Below are positions 17,983 to 24,857 of a DNA stretch of 64,000 nt, piece by piece. Numbering within the stretch: the first letter of the stretch is position 1; each line of letters starts with the position of its first letter. The notes under the pieces are model-generated. The model saw nothing but the letters and a program-made list of their open reading frames with translations, made no database searches and was not told the origin of the DNA. Origin of the DNA: Acetivibrio ethanolgignens (lineage in GTDB: Bacteria > Bacillota > Clostridia > Lachnospirales > Lachnospiraceae); NCBI RefSeq assembly GCF_001461035.1, contig NZ_LNAM01000175.1:41124-105123 (forward strand). The letters are read 5' to 3'. Made by a program: the position numbers and the translations under genes.

Positions 17983-18604
17983 CAATGCTCTTTCCCTCCC
18001 GTTGTGCATCCTTTATCAAGGCATCGTTAATATCCGTTTCATAGCTTCGCATCTGGATTTGAATCGGTGTAGGGTCCTTTTGTATCTTCTTCCGGGAAAA
18101 ATGATTAAAAAATACCAAGATTCCGATTGCAAGGCCTACACAATATCCAAGCTCTGCTACAGTACCACCCGTACTCTTACTTCCTGTCACCAGAAAATAA
18201 ATCTTATCAAATACATCAGAAACACTAACATCTTCATTAAAGGTCATAATAGAGAAAGCAGAGCCGAAAAAGGCAATCATACCAACAAAAGCCGCTTTTA
18301 CCCATTCCCAGGCCTTCGGTGGTTTCTTTCCAGGAGCAATATAGTTAATAATAAAATCCTTTTCTCCCAGATTCACTACCAGCACTCCCGGAAACCGTTT
18401 TTCAATGAGTTCAATTACCTTCATAATTGAGAAAATGTATTTGGTACTTTCCTTGGCCGTTACTGTATACAACAGCATTTCCTTTACTTCATCCTCAATC
18501 TTTTTATCCGAACACAAAATGGTACCCAAATCACGGAGAAATATTTTTTTGTTTAAAATATCGGTACTCTGCTCCAGTTTTAAATAAAGAGTTGCTTCTC
18601 TCAT
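17972..18604 (-). CDS. spoVAA: Stage V sporulation protein AA
   Basis: The 210-residue protein has a soluble N-terminal half (about 1-110) and two C-terminal hydrophobic segments (about 122-142 and 160-182), the organisation of SpoVAA. It participates in dipicolinic acid uptake into spores. Its ATG overlaps the stop of a 43-codon ORF (ATGA), and its 3' end overlaps spoVAB. As in other spore formers, the spoVA genes lie downstream of sigF. Confidence 0.88.
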   Translation of the reverse strand: MREATLYLKLEQSTDILNKKIFLRDLGTILCSDKKIEDEVKEMLLYTVTAKESTKYIFSIMKVIELIEKRFPGVLVVNLGEKDFIINYIAPGKKPPKAWEWVKAAFVGMIAFFGSAFSIMTFNEDVSVSDVFDKIYFLVTGSKSTGGTVAELGYCVGLAIGILVFFNHFSRKKIQKDPTPIQIQMRSYETDINDALIKDAQREGKSIDAG

Positions 18605-18732
18605 AGACAGACAAACACTCCTCCCGGCATTTTATCTCTTCCAGATACCGTATCTGCATAGATCACCGCTCCGAGTAAAACAAAAAACACTACGACTGCT
18701 ACCCAGAGAATTCTTTTTCTTTGTTTGCTCAT
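18601..18732 (-). CDS. Small single-pass membrane protein between sigF and spoVAA
   Basis: A 43-residue ORF: a basic N-terminus (MSKQRKRILW), one hydrophobic helix (VAVVVFFVLLGAVIYA, residues 11-26) and a short polar tail ending VFVCL. The ATG follows AGAAAAGGGGCAATTGT, and the TGA overlaps the spoVAA ATG (ATGA), which strongly supports translation. It should be made with the spoVA genes in the forespore. No similarity is recognised; function unknown. Confidence 0.78.
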   Translation of the reverse strand: MSKQRKRILWVAVVVFFVLLGAVIYADTVSGRDKMPGGVFVCL

Positions 18733-18809
18733 ACAATTGCCCCTTTTCTATCATTTCCTAAGAGTAGTATGAAGCTGTAAATAAACTGCTATACTGGTAA
18801 TTTTTTCAA

Positions 18810-19526
18810 TTATTGCATAAATTCCTTTCTCATGCTGCCTAAAATTTTCTTTTCCAGACGGCTTACCTGCACCTGGGATATCCCCAGCTCCTTTGCCACC
18901 TCTGTCTGGGTTCGCTCCTCAAAATACCGCATAGAAATCAATTTTTTCTCCTTCTCTCCCAGATTATCAAGGAGCTGTTTTAAAACCATTCGGTTTAAGA
19001 GCCGCTCTCCTTCATTTTTTGGCTCTGGAAGCTTGTCCACCAGGCAGATTTCATTGCCGTCTCCCTGATAAACCGATTTGTATATGGATTCCACTTCTCC
19101 GTTTGCCTCCAAAGCCATAACAATATCTTCTATCGAAAGCTTGGTCTCTTCTGCTATTTCCTTTAAGGTCGCATCTCTCCCTAGCCGTTGGGATAGGACT
19201 TCTCCCGCCTGCCTTATTTTCCAGCCGTTTTCCTTTAAGGAGCGGCTTACCTTCATCATTCCATCGTCCCGCAGAAAACGCTTGATTTCCCCGCTGATCA
19301 TCGGCACAGCGTAGGTCGAAAACTGGACCTGAAAGCTTCCGTCAAACTTGTCCACAGCCTTCATAAGACCAATACTTCCGATTTGAAACAAATCCTGTGG
19401 ATCCTGCCCCCGGTTGGTAAAACGCCTCACGATGCTCCACACTAAGGCCATATTTTCTGTAATCACTTTATCTCTTGCAACTTTATCTCCTTCTCTCGCC
19501 CGTTGAATTAACGCAAGAGTATCCAT
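18810..19526 (-). CDS. sigF: Sporulation sigma factor SigF
   Basis: A 238-residue sigma-70 family factor. Region 2 is at about 30-100 (DLFQIGSIGLMKAVDKFD, FSTYAVPMISGEIKRFLRDD). Region 3 is at about 105-150, and region 4 (about 180-235) contains EERTQTEVAKELGISQVQVS. It directs early forespore transcription. The ATG at 19526 lies six bases after AGGAGG, which overlaps the spoIIAB stop; the GTG two codons earlier is less well placed. SpoIIAB holds it inactive until engulfment signalling. Confidence 0.95.
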   Translation of the reverse strand: MDTLALIQRAREGDKVARDKVITENMALVWSIVRRFTNRGQDPQDLFQIGSIGLMKAVDKFDGSFQVQFSTYAVPMISGEIKRFLRDDGMMKVSRSLKENGWKIRQAGEVLSQRLGRDATLKEIAEETKLSIEDIVMALEANGEVESIYKSVYQGDGNEICLVDKLPEPKNEGERLLNRMVLKQLLDNLGEKEKKLISMRYFEERTQTEVAKELGISQVQVSRLEKKILGSMRKEFMQ

Positions 19527-19536
19527 TTTCACCCTC

Positions 19537-19953
19537 CTACAGCTGCTTTACCATATAAACGGTAGTACCCTCCTTAGGCTTTGACTCTACCTCCAGATGG
19601 TCCATAAAGGTTTCCATAAAGGTAAAGCCCATACCAGACCGTTCCCACTCCGGTCTCGTCGTATACAAAGGTTCCATTGCCTTTTTTACATCAGAAATGC
19701 CAACGCCATCATCTATGACCCAAAGTCTTAGCTCACGGCCCTCTATCTGGCACTTTAGCTTTATCTTTCCCTCTTTTTCTCCATAGCCGTGAATAATTGC
19801 ATTTGTCACTGCCTCAGAAACTGCCGTTTTGATATCAGCCAGCTGCTCCAGCGTGGGATTGAGTCTGGTAATAAAGGCCGCTACTACAATTCTTGCAAAG
19901 CTTTCATTTTCCGAGATGCTTTCCATCTCCAGATAAATTTCATTTCGATTCAT
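19537..19953 (-). CDS. spoIIAB: Anti-sigma F factor SpoIIAB
   Basis: A 138-residue GHKL-family serine kinase and anti-sigma factor. The N box is IKTAVSEAVTNAIIHGY, with DDGVGISDVKKA and GMGFTFMETFMD as further ATP-site motifs. It binds SigF and phosphorylates SpoIIAA. The ATG at 19953 follows TTGGAGGATAAGAAA; an upstream TTG would overlap the ribosome site. Second gene of the spoIIA operon. Confidence 0.95.
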   Translation of the reverse strand: MNRNEIYLEMESISENESFARIVVAAFITRLNPTLEQLADIKTAVSEAVTNAIIHGYGEKEGKIKLKCQIEGRELRLWVIDDGVGISDVKKAMEPLYTTRPEWERSGMGFTFMETFMDHLEVESKPKEGTTVYMVKQL

Positions 19954-19975
19954 TTTCTTATCCTCCAAAATAAAG

Positions 19976-20308
19976 CTATAAATTTTCCAGTATCTTCTCT
20001 ACACTGTCATATTTTTCGATGATTTTATACAAACCCGAAATCCGAAATATGCGGTCTACTCCCGGTCCTACTCCTGTTACAAAGGCCCGTCCCCCGGTAA
20101 AGATAACCTTTTTATATCTTCCCATCACCATACCGATGCCGGAGCTATCCATAAAGGGCACTCCCGTAAAATCAAAAATTACATGCTTTGCCCCCTCCTT
20201 TTCAATTTTCCGGTCAGCCTCTGCCCTAAGAAGCATAGCACGGTGATGATCCAGCTCGTCCCGAATATGGATAATCAGACAGCCTTTTTTCAATTCAAAA
20301 GTTTCCAT
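19976..20308 (-). CDS. spoIIAA: Anti-anti-sigma factor SpoIIAA
   Basis: A 110-residue STAS-domain protein. The phosphorylated serine lies in FMDSSGIGMVMGRY (about residues 55-68). When dephosphorylated by SpoIIE it binds SpoIIAB and releases SigF. It is the first gene of the spoIIAA-spoIIAB-sigF operon; GGAAGATAAAA precedes its ATG. Upstream lie a terminator and a perfect palindrome rather than an obvious SigA promoter. Confidence 0.95.
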   Translation of the reverse strand: METFELKKGCLIIHIRDELDHHRAMLLRAEADRKIEKEGAKHVIFDFTGVPFMDSSGIGMVMGRYKKVIFTGGRAFVTGVGPGVDRIFRISGLYKIIEKYDSVEKILENL

Positions 20309-20356
20309 TTTTTATCTTCCTTTCTATACCGCCGCAGTGCAATCCCTAGCGGATCG

Positions 20357-20397
20357 TTTTTTATTCGATAGGATGAGCTTTCCTATCGAATAAAAAA
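20357..20397. repeat. Perfect 17-bp-arm palindrome sharing a 19-bp element with the aspS leader
   Basis: TTTTTTATTCGATAGGA and its exact complement flank a 7-nt loop. The right arm with flanking bases (TTTCCTATCGAATAAAAAA, 20379-20397) recurs exactly at 61493-61511. In both places it directly follows, on the minus strand, the T-run of a rho-independent terminator. Confidence 0.8.
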
Positions 20398-20430
20398 GGA
20401 AGGACCGGGGGCTTGTCCCTGGTTCTTCCT
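20392..20430 (-). terminator. Terminator of the toxin-antitoxin operon
   Basis: On the minus strand GGAAGAACCAGGG pairs (two G-T) with CCCCGGTCCTTCC and is followed by TTTTTT. It separates the relE/phd-like pair from spoIIAA. Confidence 0.78.
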
Positions 20431-20552
20431 TCGTAAATGTTTTGTCTTTCTATTTATCATAATGAATCCTGCCAAAAAAAGCAAGAAAACCCTGTCGCCT
20501 TCTTATGACAAATTTCTTTTCTTAGCCATTTTTATCAAAAATTAAAAATCTG

Positions 20553-20882
20553 TTATAAATTATGTCTTTCTCTTCTTTTTGCTGCTTCCTTATAAACCTG
20601 TTCATCGGTTCTGGCCGAAACAACGATAATCCTCATAACTCCATCTACTCGCTCTACCTTATATACAACCCGGATTCCTAAATCTCTGAATTTTATTTTC
20701 ATAAGATTCGTAAGATTTGTCCCACTTTTATTACCCAAAGGTTTTCCATACCCACCTTCTTCTGTAGGTAATGGATTCTGACTAACTTTTCGGATGCCTT
20801 TTAACACTTGTACCTGAGCTGAATGATCGAGTTTTTTTATGTCTTTTTCTGCTTCTTCTAAAAACTCAATAATCCATGTCAT
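20553..20882 (-). CDS. RelE/ParE-family type II toxin
   Basis: A 109-residue protein with the RelE/ParE fold features: a helical N-terminus (EFLEEAEKDIKKLDHSAQ), a basic strand region (GKPLGNKSGTNLTNLMKIKF) and RVVYKVERVDGVMRIIVVSA. The terminal sequence KRRERHNL is basic. Such toxins usually cleave ribosome-bound mRNA or poison gyrase; the subclass cannot be decided. It overlaps the antitoxin gene by 4 bp (ATGA), the classic order antitoxin-toxin. Confidence 0.87.
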   Translation of the reverse strand: MTWIIEFLEEAEKDIKKLDHSAQVQVLKGIRKVSQNPLPTEEGGYGKPLGNKSGTNLTNLMKIKFRDLGIRVVYKVERVDGVMRIIVVSARTDEQVYKEAAKRRERHNL

Positions 20883-21202
20883 TCGATATCAACATCCTCC
20901 GTATCTAAAAGTTCATCTTCACTGATTCCTAAATTATTCATTACAGAATCAAATAAAATAGTTTTATTATTTCCATTATCTTCCATTCGTTTATTTGCTT
21001 CTAACAAAAGGAAATAATCTTCCTCAATTTCTGTCAGTCTTGTATATTCTTCAGGTGACAAAATAATTGCAGAAGGCTGATTGTTCTTTAAAACAATTAA
21101 TTCTCTTTCAGAGTGAAGTCTGTCAAATATCTTCGCTGCCTGACCTTTGTTAAACTGTGAAATAGGAACCAAGCTTTGCAAAAGATCTGCTGCAATTGCC
21201 AT
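20879..21202 (-). CDS. Phd/YefM-family antitoxin
   Basis: A 107-residue protein with an N-terminal Phd/YefM-type DNA-binding part (VPISQFNKGQAAKIFDRL, VLKNNQPSAIILSPEEYTRL) and an acidic C-terminal tail that would bind the toxin. The ATG at 21202 follows GGAGGTGTTTATT. It is cotranscribed with the toxin and probably represses the operon. Confidence 0.85.
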   Translation of the reverse strand: MAIAADLLQSLVPISQFNKGQAAKIFDRLHSERELIVLKNNQPSAIILSPEEYTRLTEIEEDYFLLLEANKRMEDNGNNKTILFDSVMNNLGISEDELLDTEDVDIE

Positions 21203-21234
21203 AATAAACACCTCCAATGCTTTCTTCTACTCTT

Positions 21235-21263
21235 ATTATATGCAGAAATCAGTAAAAAATCAA
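21235..21263 (-). promoter_or_regulatory. SigA-type promoter of the toxin-antitoxin operon
   Basis: Minus strand: TTGATT (21258-21263), 17 bp, TATAAT (21235-21240), 33 bp upstream of the antitoxin start. Confidence 0.78.
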
Positions 21264-21424
21264 CTATGAGGTTTGATAATTTATCATTAAATTTTCATTA
21301 CAATTTGTTGTTCTTCTTTAGACTCTTTTTTTGCTGTAATTCTCTTTACTGCCTTTTCTTCCTCGAACATAGCCTACCAGTGCTTCCTGGATGATAAAGT
21401 GGGCACCATTGAAGATAGCATGCA
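21264..21424. other. AT-rich intergenic stretch with an ORF-like remnant
   Basis: The minus strand encodes a short reading frame starting MHAIFNGAHFIIQEALVGYV near 21424 and stopping after about 35 codons. No ribosome site or recognisable family was seen. It may be decayed coding sequence next to the eroded toxin cassette. Confidence 0.3.
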
Positions 21425-21943
21425 TTAGTTATTGCACAGTTCTAAAATCCAGTCTATATACTGGCTTCCCTGGTTATAGTCCACCTTATATAGCTTTCTA
21501 TCTTTTATCCCCTTTTGAGAATATAGCTGAAGTTCCATAAAGCTCCATTTCTTTTCCGCATTCTGCCGTAAACACAGCTGGATACTTTCTCCATTTCTTT
21601 CATAAATAGAAATGCTTAAGCTTTCTTGAAAGGAATATCCCCTGTCACTTAATTTGGAGCTTGTTGTCTGATTGCTTTCATCAGCATAATAGGTATATTG
21701 CAGTTCTTCTAGTCTTTGTAATACTTCTCCATAAGCTTCCGCTCCTACCAAAGAAGATGTCGGAGAGGCATAAAAAAGTCCATCCGAACTGGCTCTATAT
21801 ACAACTTCGATACTCGCAATTTCCTTTATATCCACATTTTCTATATGCCAGATGATTGCTCTGGAAGAATACATTTTATAAAAAGCAAACATTCCTACAG
21901 CTAAGATAAAAAGGACAGCTCCGATTTTATACTTTCTGTTCAT
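21425..21943 (-). CDS. Hypothetical membrane-anchored protein
   Basis: A 172-residue protein with an N-terminal signal-anchor (NRKYKIGAVLFILAVGMFAF, residues 2-21) and an extracytoplasmic domain rich in aromatic and polar residues. No lipobox cysteine and no enzymatic motif are visible. It is 11 bp downstream of another small anchored protein with a similar start (NRKFKI). The pair resembles small accessory or immunity-type proteins seen near toxin cassettes, but that is inference from location only. Confidence 0.68.
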   Translation of the reverse strand: MNRKYKIGAVLFILAVGMFAFYKMYSSRAIIWHIENVDIKEIASIEVVYRASSDGLFYASPTSSLVGAEAYGEVLQRLEELQYTYYADESNQTTSSKLSDRGYSFQESLSISIYERNGESIQLCLRQNAEKKWSFMELQLYSQKGIKDRKLYKVDYNQGSQYIDWILELCNN

Positions 21944-21954
21944 AATTCATCTCC

Positions 21955-22374
21955 CTACTTTAAGCTCCTCTCAAGATAATCCACCAGCACTTTCTTATCC
22001 TCTATAATAAATTTTCCCTTGCCCGGTATATTCAGAAAAGATTTCCCATTTGTCCGTATATAGACCTCATATCGTTCTGGCTTGTTATAATCCATGATGG
22101 TAATTAAAATATTTCCATCTTTTTTGGCAAATCCTCCCACAGGAAGGTATTCTCCAAAAACATTTCTTCTAACTTTAAAGCCTTCTATTATTTCTATAAT
22201 ATCTCTCTTTACATCAGAGTCTGTAATTTCCCTATTAGACTGAGTTTCATAGATAATAAACATTACATTTTCTTCCGGTATCTTAATTTTTGTATCCTTT
22301 AACCAATATGTATAAAATGCAAGCAATATAATCACAACAACTGCTATTCTAATTTTAAACTTCCTATTATTCAC
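21955..22374 (-). CDS. Hypothetical membrane-anchored protein
   Basis: A 139-residue protein: a short basic start (VNNRKFKIR), a hydrophobic anchor (IAVVVIILLAFYTYWL, about residues 9-24) and an external domain of about 110 residues ending in YLERSLK. The GTG at 22374 is chosen because GGAGG lies six bases upstream; the ATG at 22410 has no site. Codon use is AT-rich like the flanking toxin remnant. No family recognised. Confidence 0.62.
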   Translation of the reverse strand: MNNRKFKIRIAVVVIILLAFYTYWLKDTKIKIPEENVMFIIYETQSNREITDSDVKRDIIEIIEGFKVRRNVFGEYLPVGGFAKKDGNILITIMDYNKPERYEVYIRTNGKSFLNIPGKGKFIIEDKKVLVDYLERSLK

Positions 22375-22449
22375 TCCTAGCCTCCATAATTTCAATATCA
22401 AAATGTACATTTATTCCTTCTCAAAACCTTTAATCTTACTGGTTTACCA

Positions 22450-22665
22450 ATGTCACAAAATGCCTCTTTCATTTGTTATTAGAATTGGAAAAATACCGTC
22501 ATAGCCTCTGCAGGTGTGCAGGACTGGGTTGAAGCCATTGGCGATACTGTCGGTGCTATAGTTGGCAGTATTGCAGGCTCGGTAACTGGAAAAGCAGGAG
22601 GTGAAACAATTGCTAAAAAAGCATATAACAAAGTATTTAGCTGCAAAACAGAAAACAAAGAATAA
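22450..22665 (+). pseudogene. 3' remnant of a large LXG/polymorphic toxin
   Basis: The frame has a stop at 22480-22482 and then reads NWKNTVIASAGVQDWVEAIG, DTVGAIVGSIAGSVTGKAGG and ETIAKKAYNKVFSCKTENKE before TAA. The glycine-zipper pattern (GxxxG repeats near the C-terminus) is common at the ends of secreted polymorphic toxins. The bulk of the gene is missing. A probable immunity gene and a DUF4176 fragment follow on the same strand, supporting a type VII secretion toxin cassette. Confidence 0.6.
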
Positions 22666-23212
22666 TTGTCTCAAACCTTTCGATAGGGTAAAATTTATAA
22701 AAAATATATCCCATTCTCAGTTTGAGCTTTTTTTCGATTATACTAAATACTACTGTGATACTATTTTATGGGATAACATCCAACGGGATATTATTTTAAG
22801 CTTGGCAAGTGATTATACCATTGTAGTTCATTTAGATGCCTATCAAACAGATACCTCTATCACGGAGCTGGATAATAAAATAGGTGAATTGTATCCTTGT
22901 ATCAAGAATGATAAGGGTGAATATTTTATTGAAATTATGCCCCAAGATTTACGCCTTTTAACGGAAATAAAAAATGACCCTTTGCTGTGGGAATGTGGAA
23001 ATGTACTGCATATTGCAGCCTTTAAAGAAAAAAAGCCGCAATATACTAACGAATCTATATTTGATGATGCAGAGTTTGTTATTCATTCTATTTATGACAA
23101 TAATGGATTTGTCATAAATGTCCGTGACATAGAGCAATATGGTAAAATGATTGAGACAAAGGTAAAATATGTGTTGGACAATTACCATATTTTAATGGAA
23201 GGAGATTTGTAG
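22610..23212 (+). CDS. Putative immunity protein of the eroded toxin cassette
   Basis: A 200-residue soluble protein rich in aromatic and acidic residues (FELFFDYTKYYCDTILW, VVHLDAYQTDTSI). I do not recognise its family. The TTG at 22610 is favoured: AGGAGG lies eight bases upstream, whereas the GTG at 22601 overlaps that site. It overlaps the toxin remnant by 56 bp and touches the following DUF4176 fragment (TAGTG), the arrangement of toxin-immunity units. It may persist as an orphan immunity gene. The immunity role is inferred from context. Confidence 0.6.
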   Translation: MLKKHITKYLAAKQKTKNNCLKPFDRVKFIKNISHSQFELFFDYTKYYCDTILWDNIQRDIILSLASDYTIVVHLDAYQTDTSITELDNKIGELYPCIKNDKGEYFIEIMPQDLRLLTEIKNDPLLWECGNVLHIAAFKEKKPQYTNESIFDDAEFVIHSIYDNNGFVINVRDIEQYGKMIETKVKYVLDNYHILMEGDL

Positions 23213-23379
23213 TGGCAGCTGTACCTCGTAAAAAATATTTACCAATTGGTTCCGTTGTAAGATTAACTAATGCTTCGAAGAAAATAATAATCTTTGGCAG
23301 AATGCAAAAAACAGAACAACTCCTTATCGGAGTTGTTCTGTTTTGCAAAACCTATTTTCTACAATCCCAGTTCGCTTAA
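23212..23379 (+). pseudogene. Truncated DUF4176-domain protein
   Basis: From the GTG at 23212 the frame reads KKYLPIGSVVRLTNASKKII then IFGRMQ, matching the start of DUF4176 proteins, small accessory proteins encoded beside LXG toxins of the type VII secretion system. After about 30 residues the frame enters the terminator hairpin of the convergent TPR gene, so the remainder is lost by deletion. Confidence 0.65.
23308..23344 (-). terminator. Terminator of the TPR-protein operon
   Basis: AAAACAGAACAACTCC and its exact complement form a 16-bp stem with a 5-nt loop; on the minus strand the stem ends in TTTTTT. It lies 15 bp after the TPR gene. Confidence 0.88.
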
Positions 23380-24684
23380 CCGCCGCTTTGCCTCAGCTGC
23401 ACGTTCCGAATCCGGATAATCGTTAATAACCTTATTATAGTACTCTGCTGCCTTTTCCTTATCTCCCTTGCGATGGTATACACGGCCGGTAAAATAAATT
23501 GCCTTTACATTCGCAGGGTCCAGCTTCAGAGCATCCTGGAGCTTTTCTAAGGCTTCGTCATATTTTCCCTGGTTATAAATCACACGGCCTTCCTCTGCCA
23601 GCTCTTCTGCCGCAGCCTCAAAGGATTCACCCTTGATGGTATTATAAATATTTTTGGCCTCTGCATTTTCCAAGGCAGACTCCTTTACATCAGCAAGCTG
23701 CTTTGCTGCCTCTTCCTTTTCTCCATCCATATAATAGCGGATAGCCTTATAAAAGTTATCATAAAGGGACTCATCCATGCCCTTGCCCTTTAGCTCCTCC
23801 AATTCACGGTTAAGGCTTTCTAGCTCTGCCTTAAGCCCCTCATTTTCTCTTTTCAGGGTATTAAAGGTAATATCCTGGCTCGCCATATCATCACTGTAGG
23901 CTTTAAATTTAGTTTCGTATTCTGTTGCCACCTGCTTTTTTACCGTAGGCACAATCAAAAAATAAACTACTAAAATTCCAAGGACAGCTCCCAGAAAAAA
24001 GTTCGCATAAGGCCAGAAATTAAATCTTTCTTCCTTATAAGAGGGAGCTTTAAAGACCTGTCCCCCATTTTCCTGTTCATGCAGGATGCTTCTGTCCTTT
24101 ACCCTTTCTTCCTTTTCTTCTGCTTTTCCTTCACTACCGCCGGAAAGCTCCTTTTTGTATTTTAAGGTTACGGTATTATTACGGTCAATTTTCAATGCCT
24201 TAGAAAGACATTTTACCGCCTTTTTATTATTTCCGGACTGCATATAAAGAAGTGCCAGAAGCTGATAGCTCCGTACAAAGTGAGGATTTAAGCTTACTAC
24301 CTTTTCCAGCTGTAAAATAGCCAAATCACTGTTCCCCTGCTTTGCGTACTCTAAAGCACGGTTGTATTTCTTAATGGTTTGGTTAATCGTTTCCAGACGG
24401 GATGGGTTTCTCTGAATAGCTGCAATATAGCGGTCAGCCATTTCATTATCCTCTTCAAAATGCTTACTGATAACCCATTCACTCAAGGCATTGACTACCT
24501 CACCCATCTCATAATAGACCAGTCCCAAAAGATTTCTGGCCCTGGTATTCATTTTATTCAGCTTGAGGCTCTTTTTCAGTGCATCAACTGCACCCGACAA
24601 ATCTCTTACCTTTGCCTTTTCCAGTCCACTGTTATAGTACATGTTAGAAGCTTTGCGTATGTGATCAAAATCCGGATATCCCAT
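23359..24684 (-). CDS. Membrane-anchored TPR protein
   Basis: A 441-residue protein. Cytoplasmic N-terminal TPR repeats (about 10-170) are followed by a charged linker and one transmembrane helix near residues 226-246 (FFLGAVLGILVVYFLIVPTV). A coiled coil (about 265-300) and a second TPR set (about 350-440) complete it. Such proteins scaffold other proteins; no enzyme domain is present. The ATG at 24684 is used, with AGGAGG ten bases upstream overlapping the stop of the preceding 46-residue ORF; a TTG at 24693 is an alternative. It lies in an operon with DUF342 and valS. Confidence 0.85.
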   Translation of the reverse strand: MGYPDFDHIRKASNMYYNSGLEKAKVRDLSGAVDALKKSLKLNKMNTRARNLLGLVYYEMGEVVNALSEWVISKHFEEDNEMADRYIAAIQRNPSRLETINQTIKKYNRALEYAKQGNSDLAILQLEKVVSLNPHFVRSYQLLALLYMQSGNNKKAVKCLSKALKIDRNNTVTLKYKKELSGGSEGKAEEKEERVKDRSILHEQENGGQVFKAPSYKEERFNFWPYANFFLGAVLGILVVYFLIVPTVKKQVATEYETKFKAYSDDMASQDITFNTLKRENEGLKAELESLNRELEELKGKGMDESLYDNFYKAIRYYMDGEKEEAAKQLADVKESALENAEAKNIYNTIKGESFEAAAEELAEEGRVIYNQGKYDEALEKLQDALKLDPANVKAIYFTGRVYHRKGDKEKAAEYYNKVINDYPDSERAAEAKRRLSELGL

Positions 24685-24698
24685 AACTGACAAACCTC

Positions 24699-24839
24699 CT
24701 AATTGGACCTTCTGTCTTTTAATATTTCTTTGATAATGTCAGTTACATCTGTCATATCGTTATGATAAATTGCATCCTCTGCCTGGTCAATATCCAGACT
24801 TGGCTCAAATTTTTTTATTTCCTCTTCAAAATCAATCAT
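24699..24839 (-). CDS. Small conserved-looking acidic protein
   Basis: A 46-residue ORF beginning MIDFEEEIKKFEPSLDIDQ and ending IIKEILKDRRSN. It is highly acidic and predicted helical, without membrane segments. Its stop codon (TTAG) overlaps the AGGAGG of the next gene, and it starts 18 bp after the DUF342 gene, which supports translation in the operon. I have the impression of similar short proteins beside DUF342 genes in Lachnospiraceae. Function unknown. Confidence 0.7.
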   Translation of the reverse strand: MIDFEEEIKKFEPSLDIDQAEDAIYHNDMTDVTDIIKEILKDRRSN

Positions 24840-24857
24840 GTCTGCTCACATTCCCTT

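Noticed and set aside
18660..18810. Intergenic space between sigF and spoVAA
   Set aside because: Initially taken as plain spacer; reading the minus strand shows the 43-codon ORF, so it is reported as a gene and not as an untranslated gap.
20357..20410. Sigma-H-like promoter of spoIIAA inside the palindrome
   Set aside because: AGGAAAG and GAAT are present but the spacing is about 3 bp shorter than the consensus, so a functional SigH promoter could not be supported.
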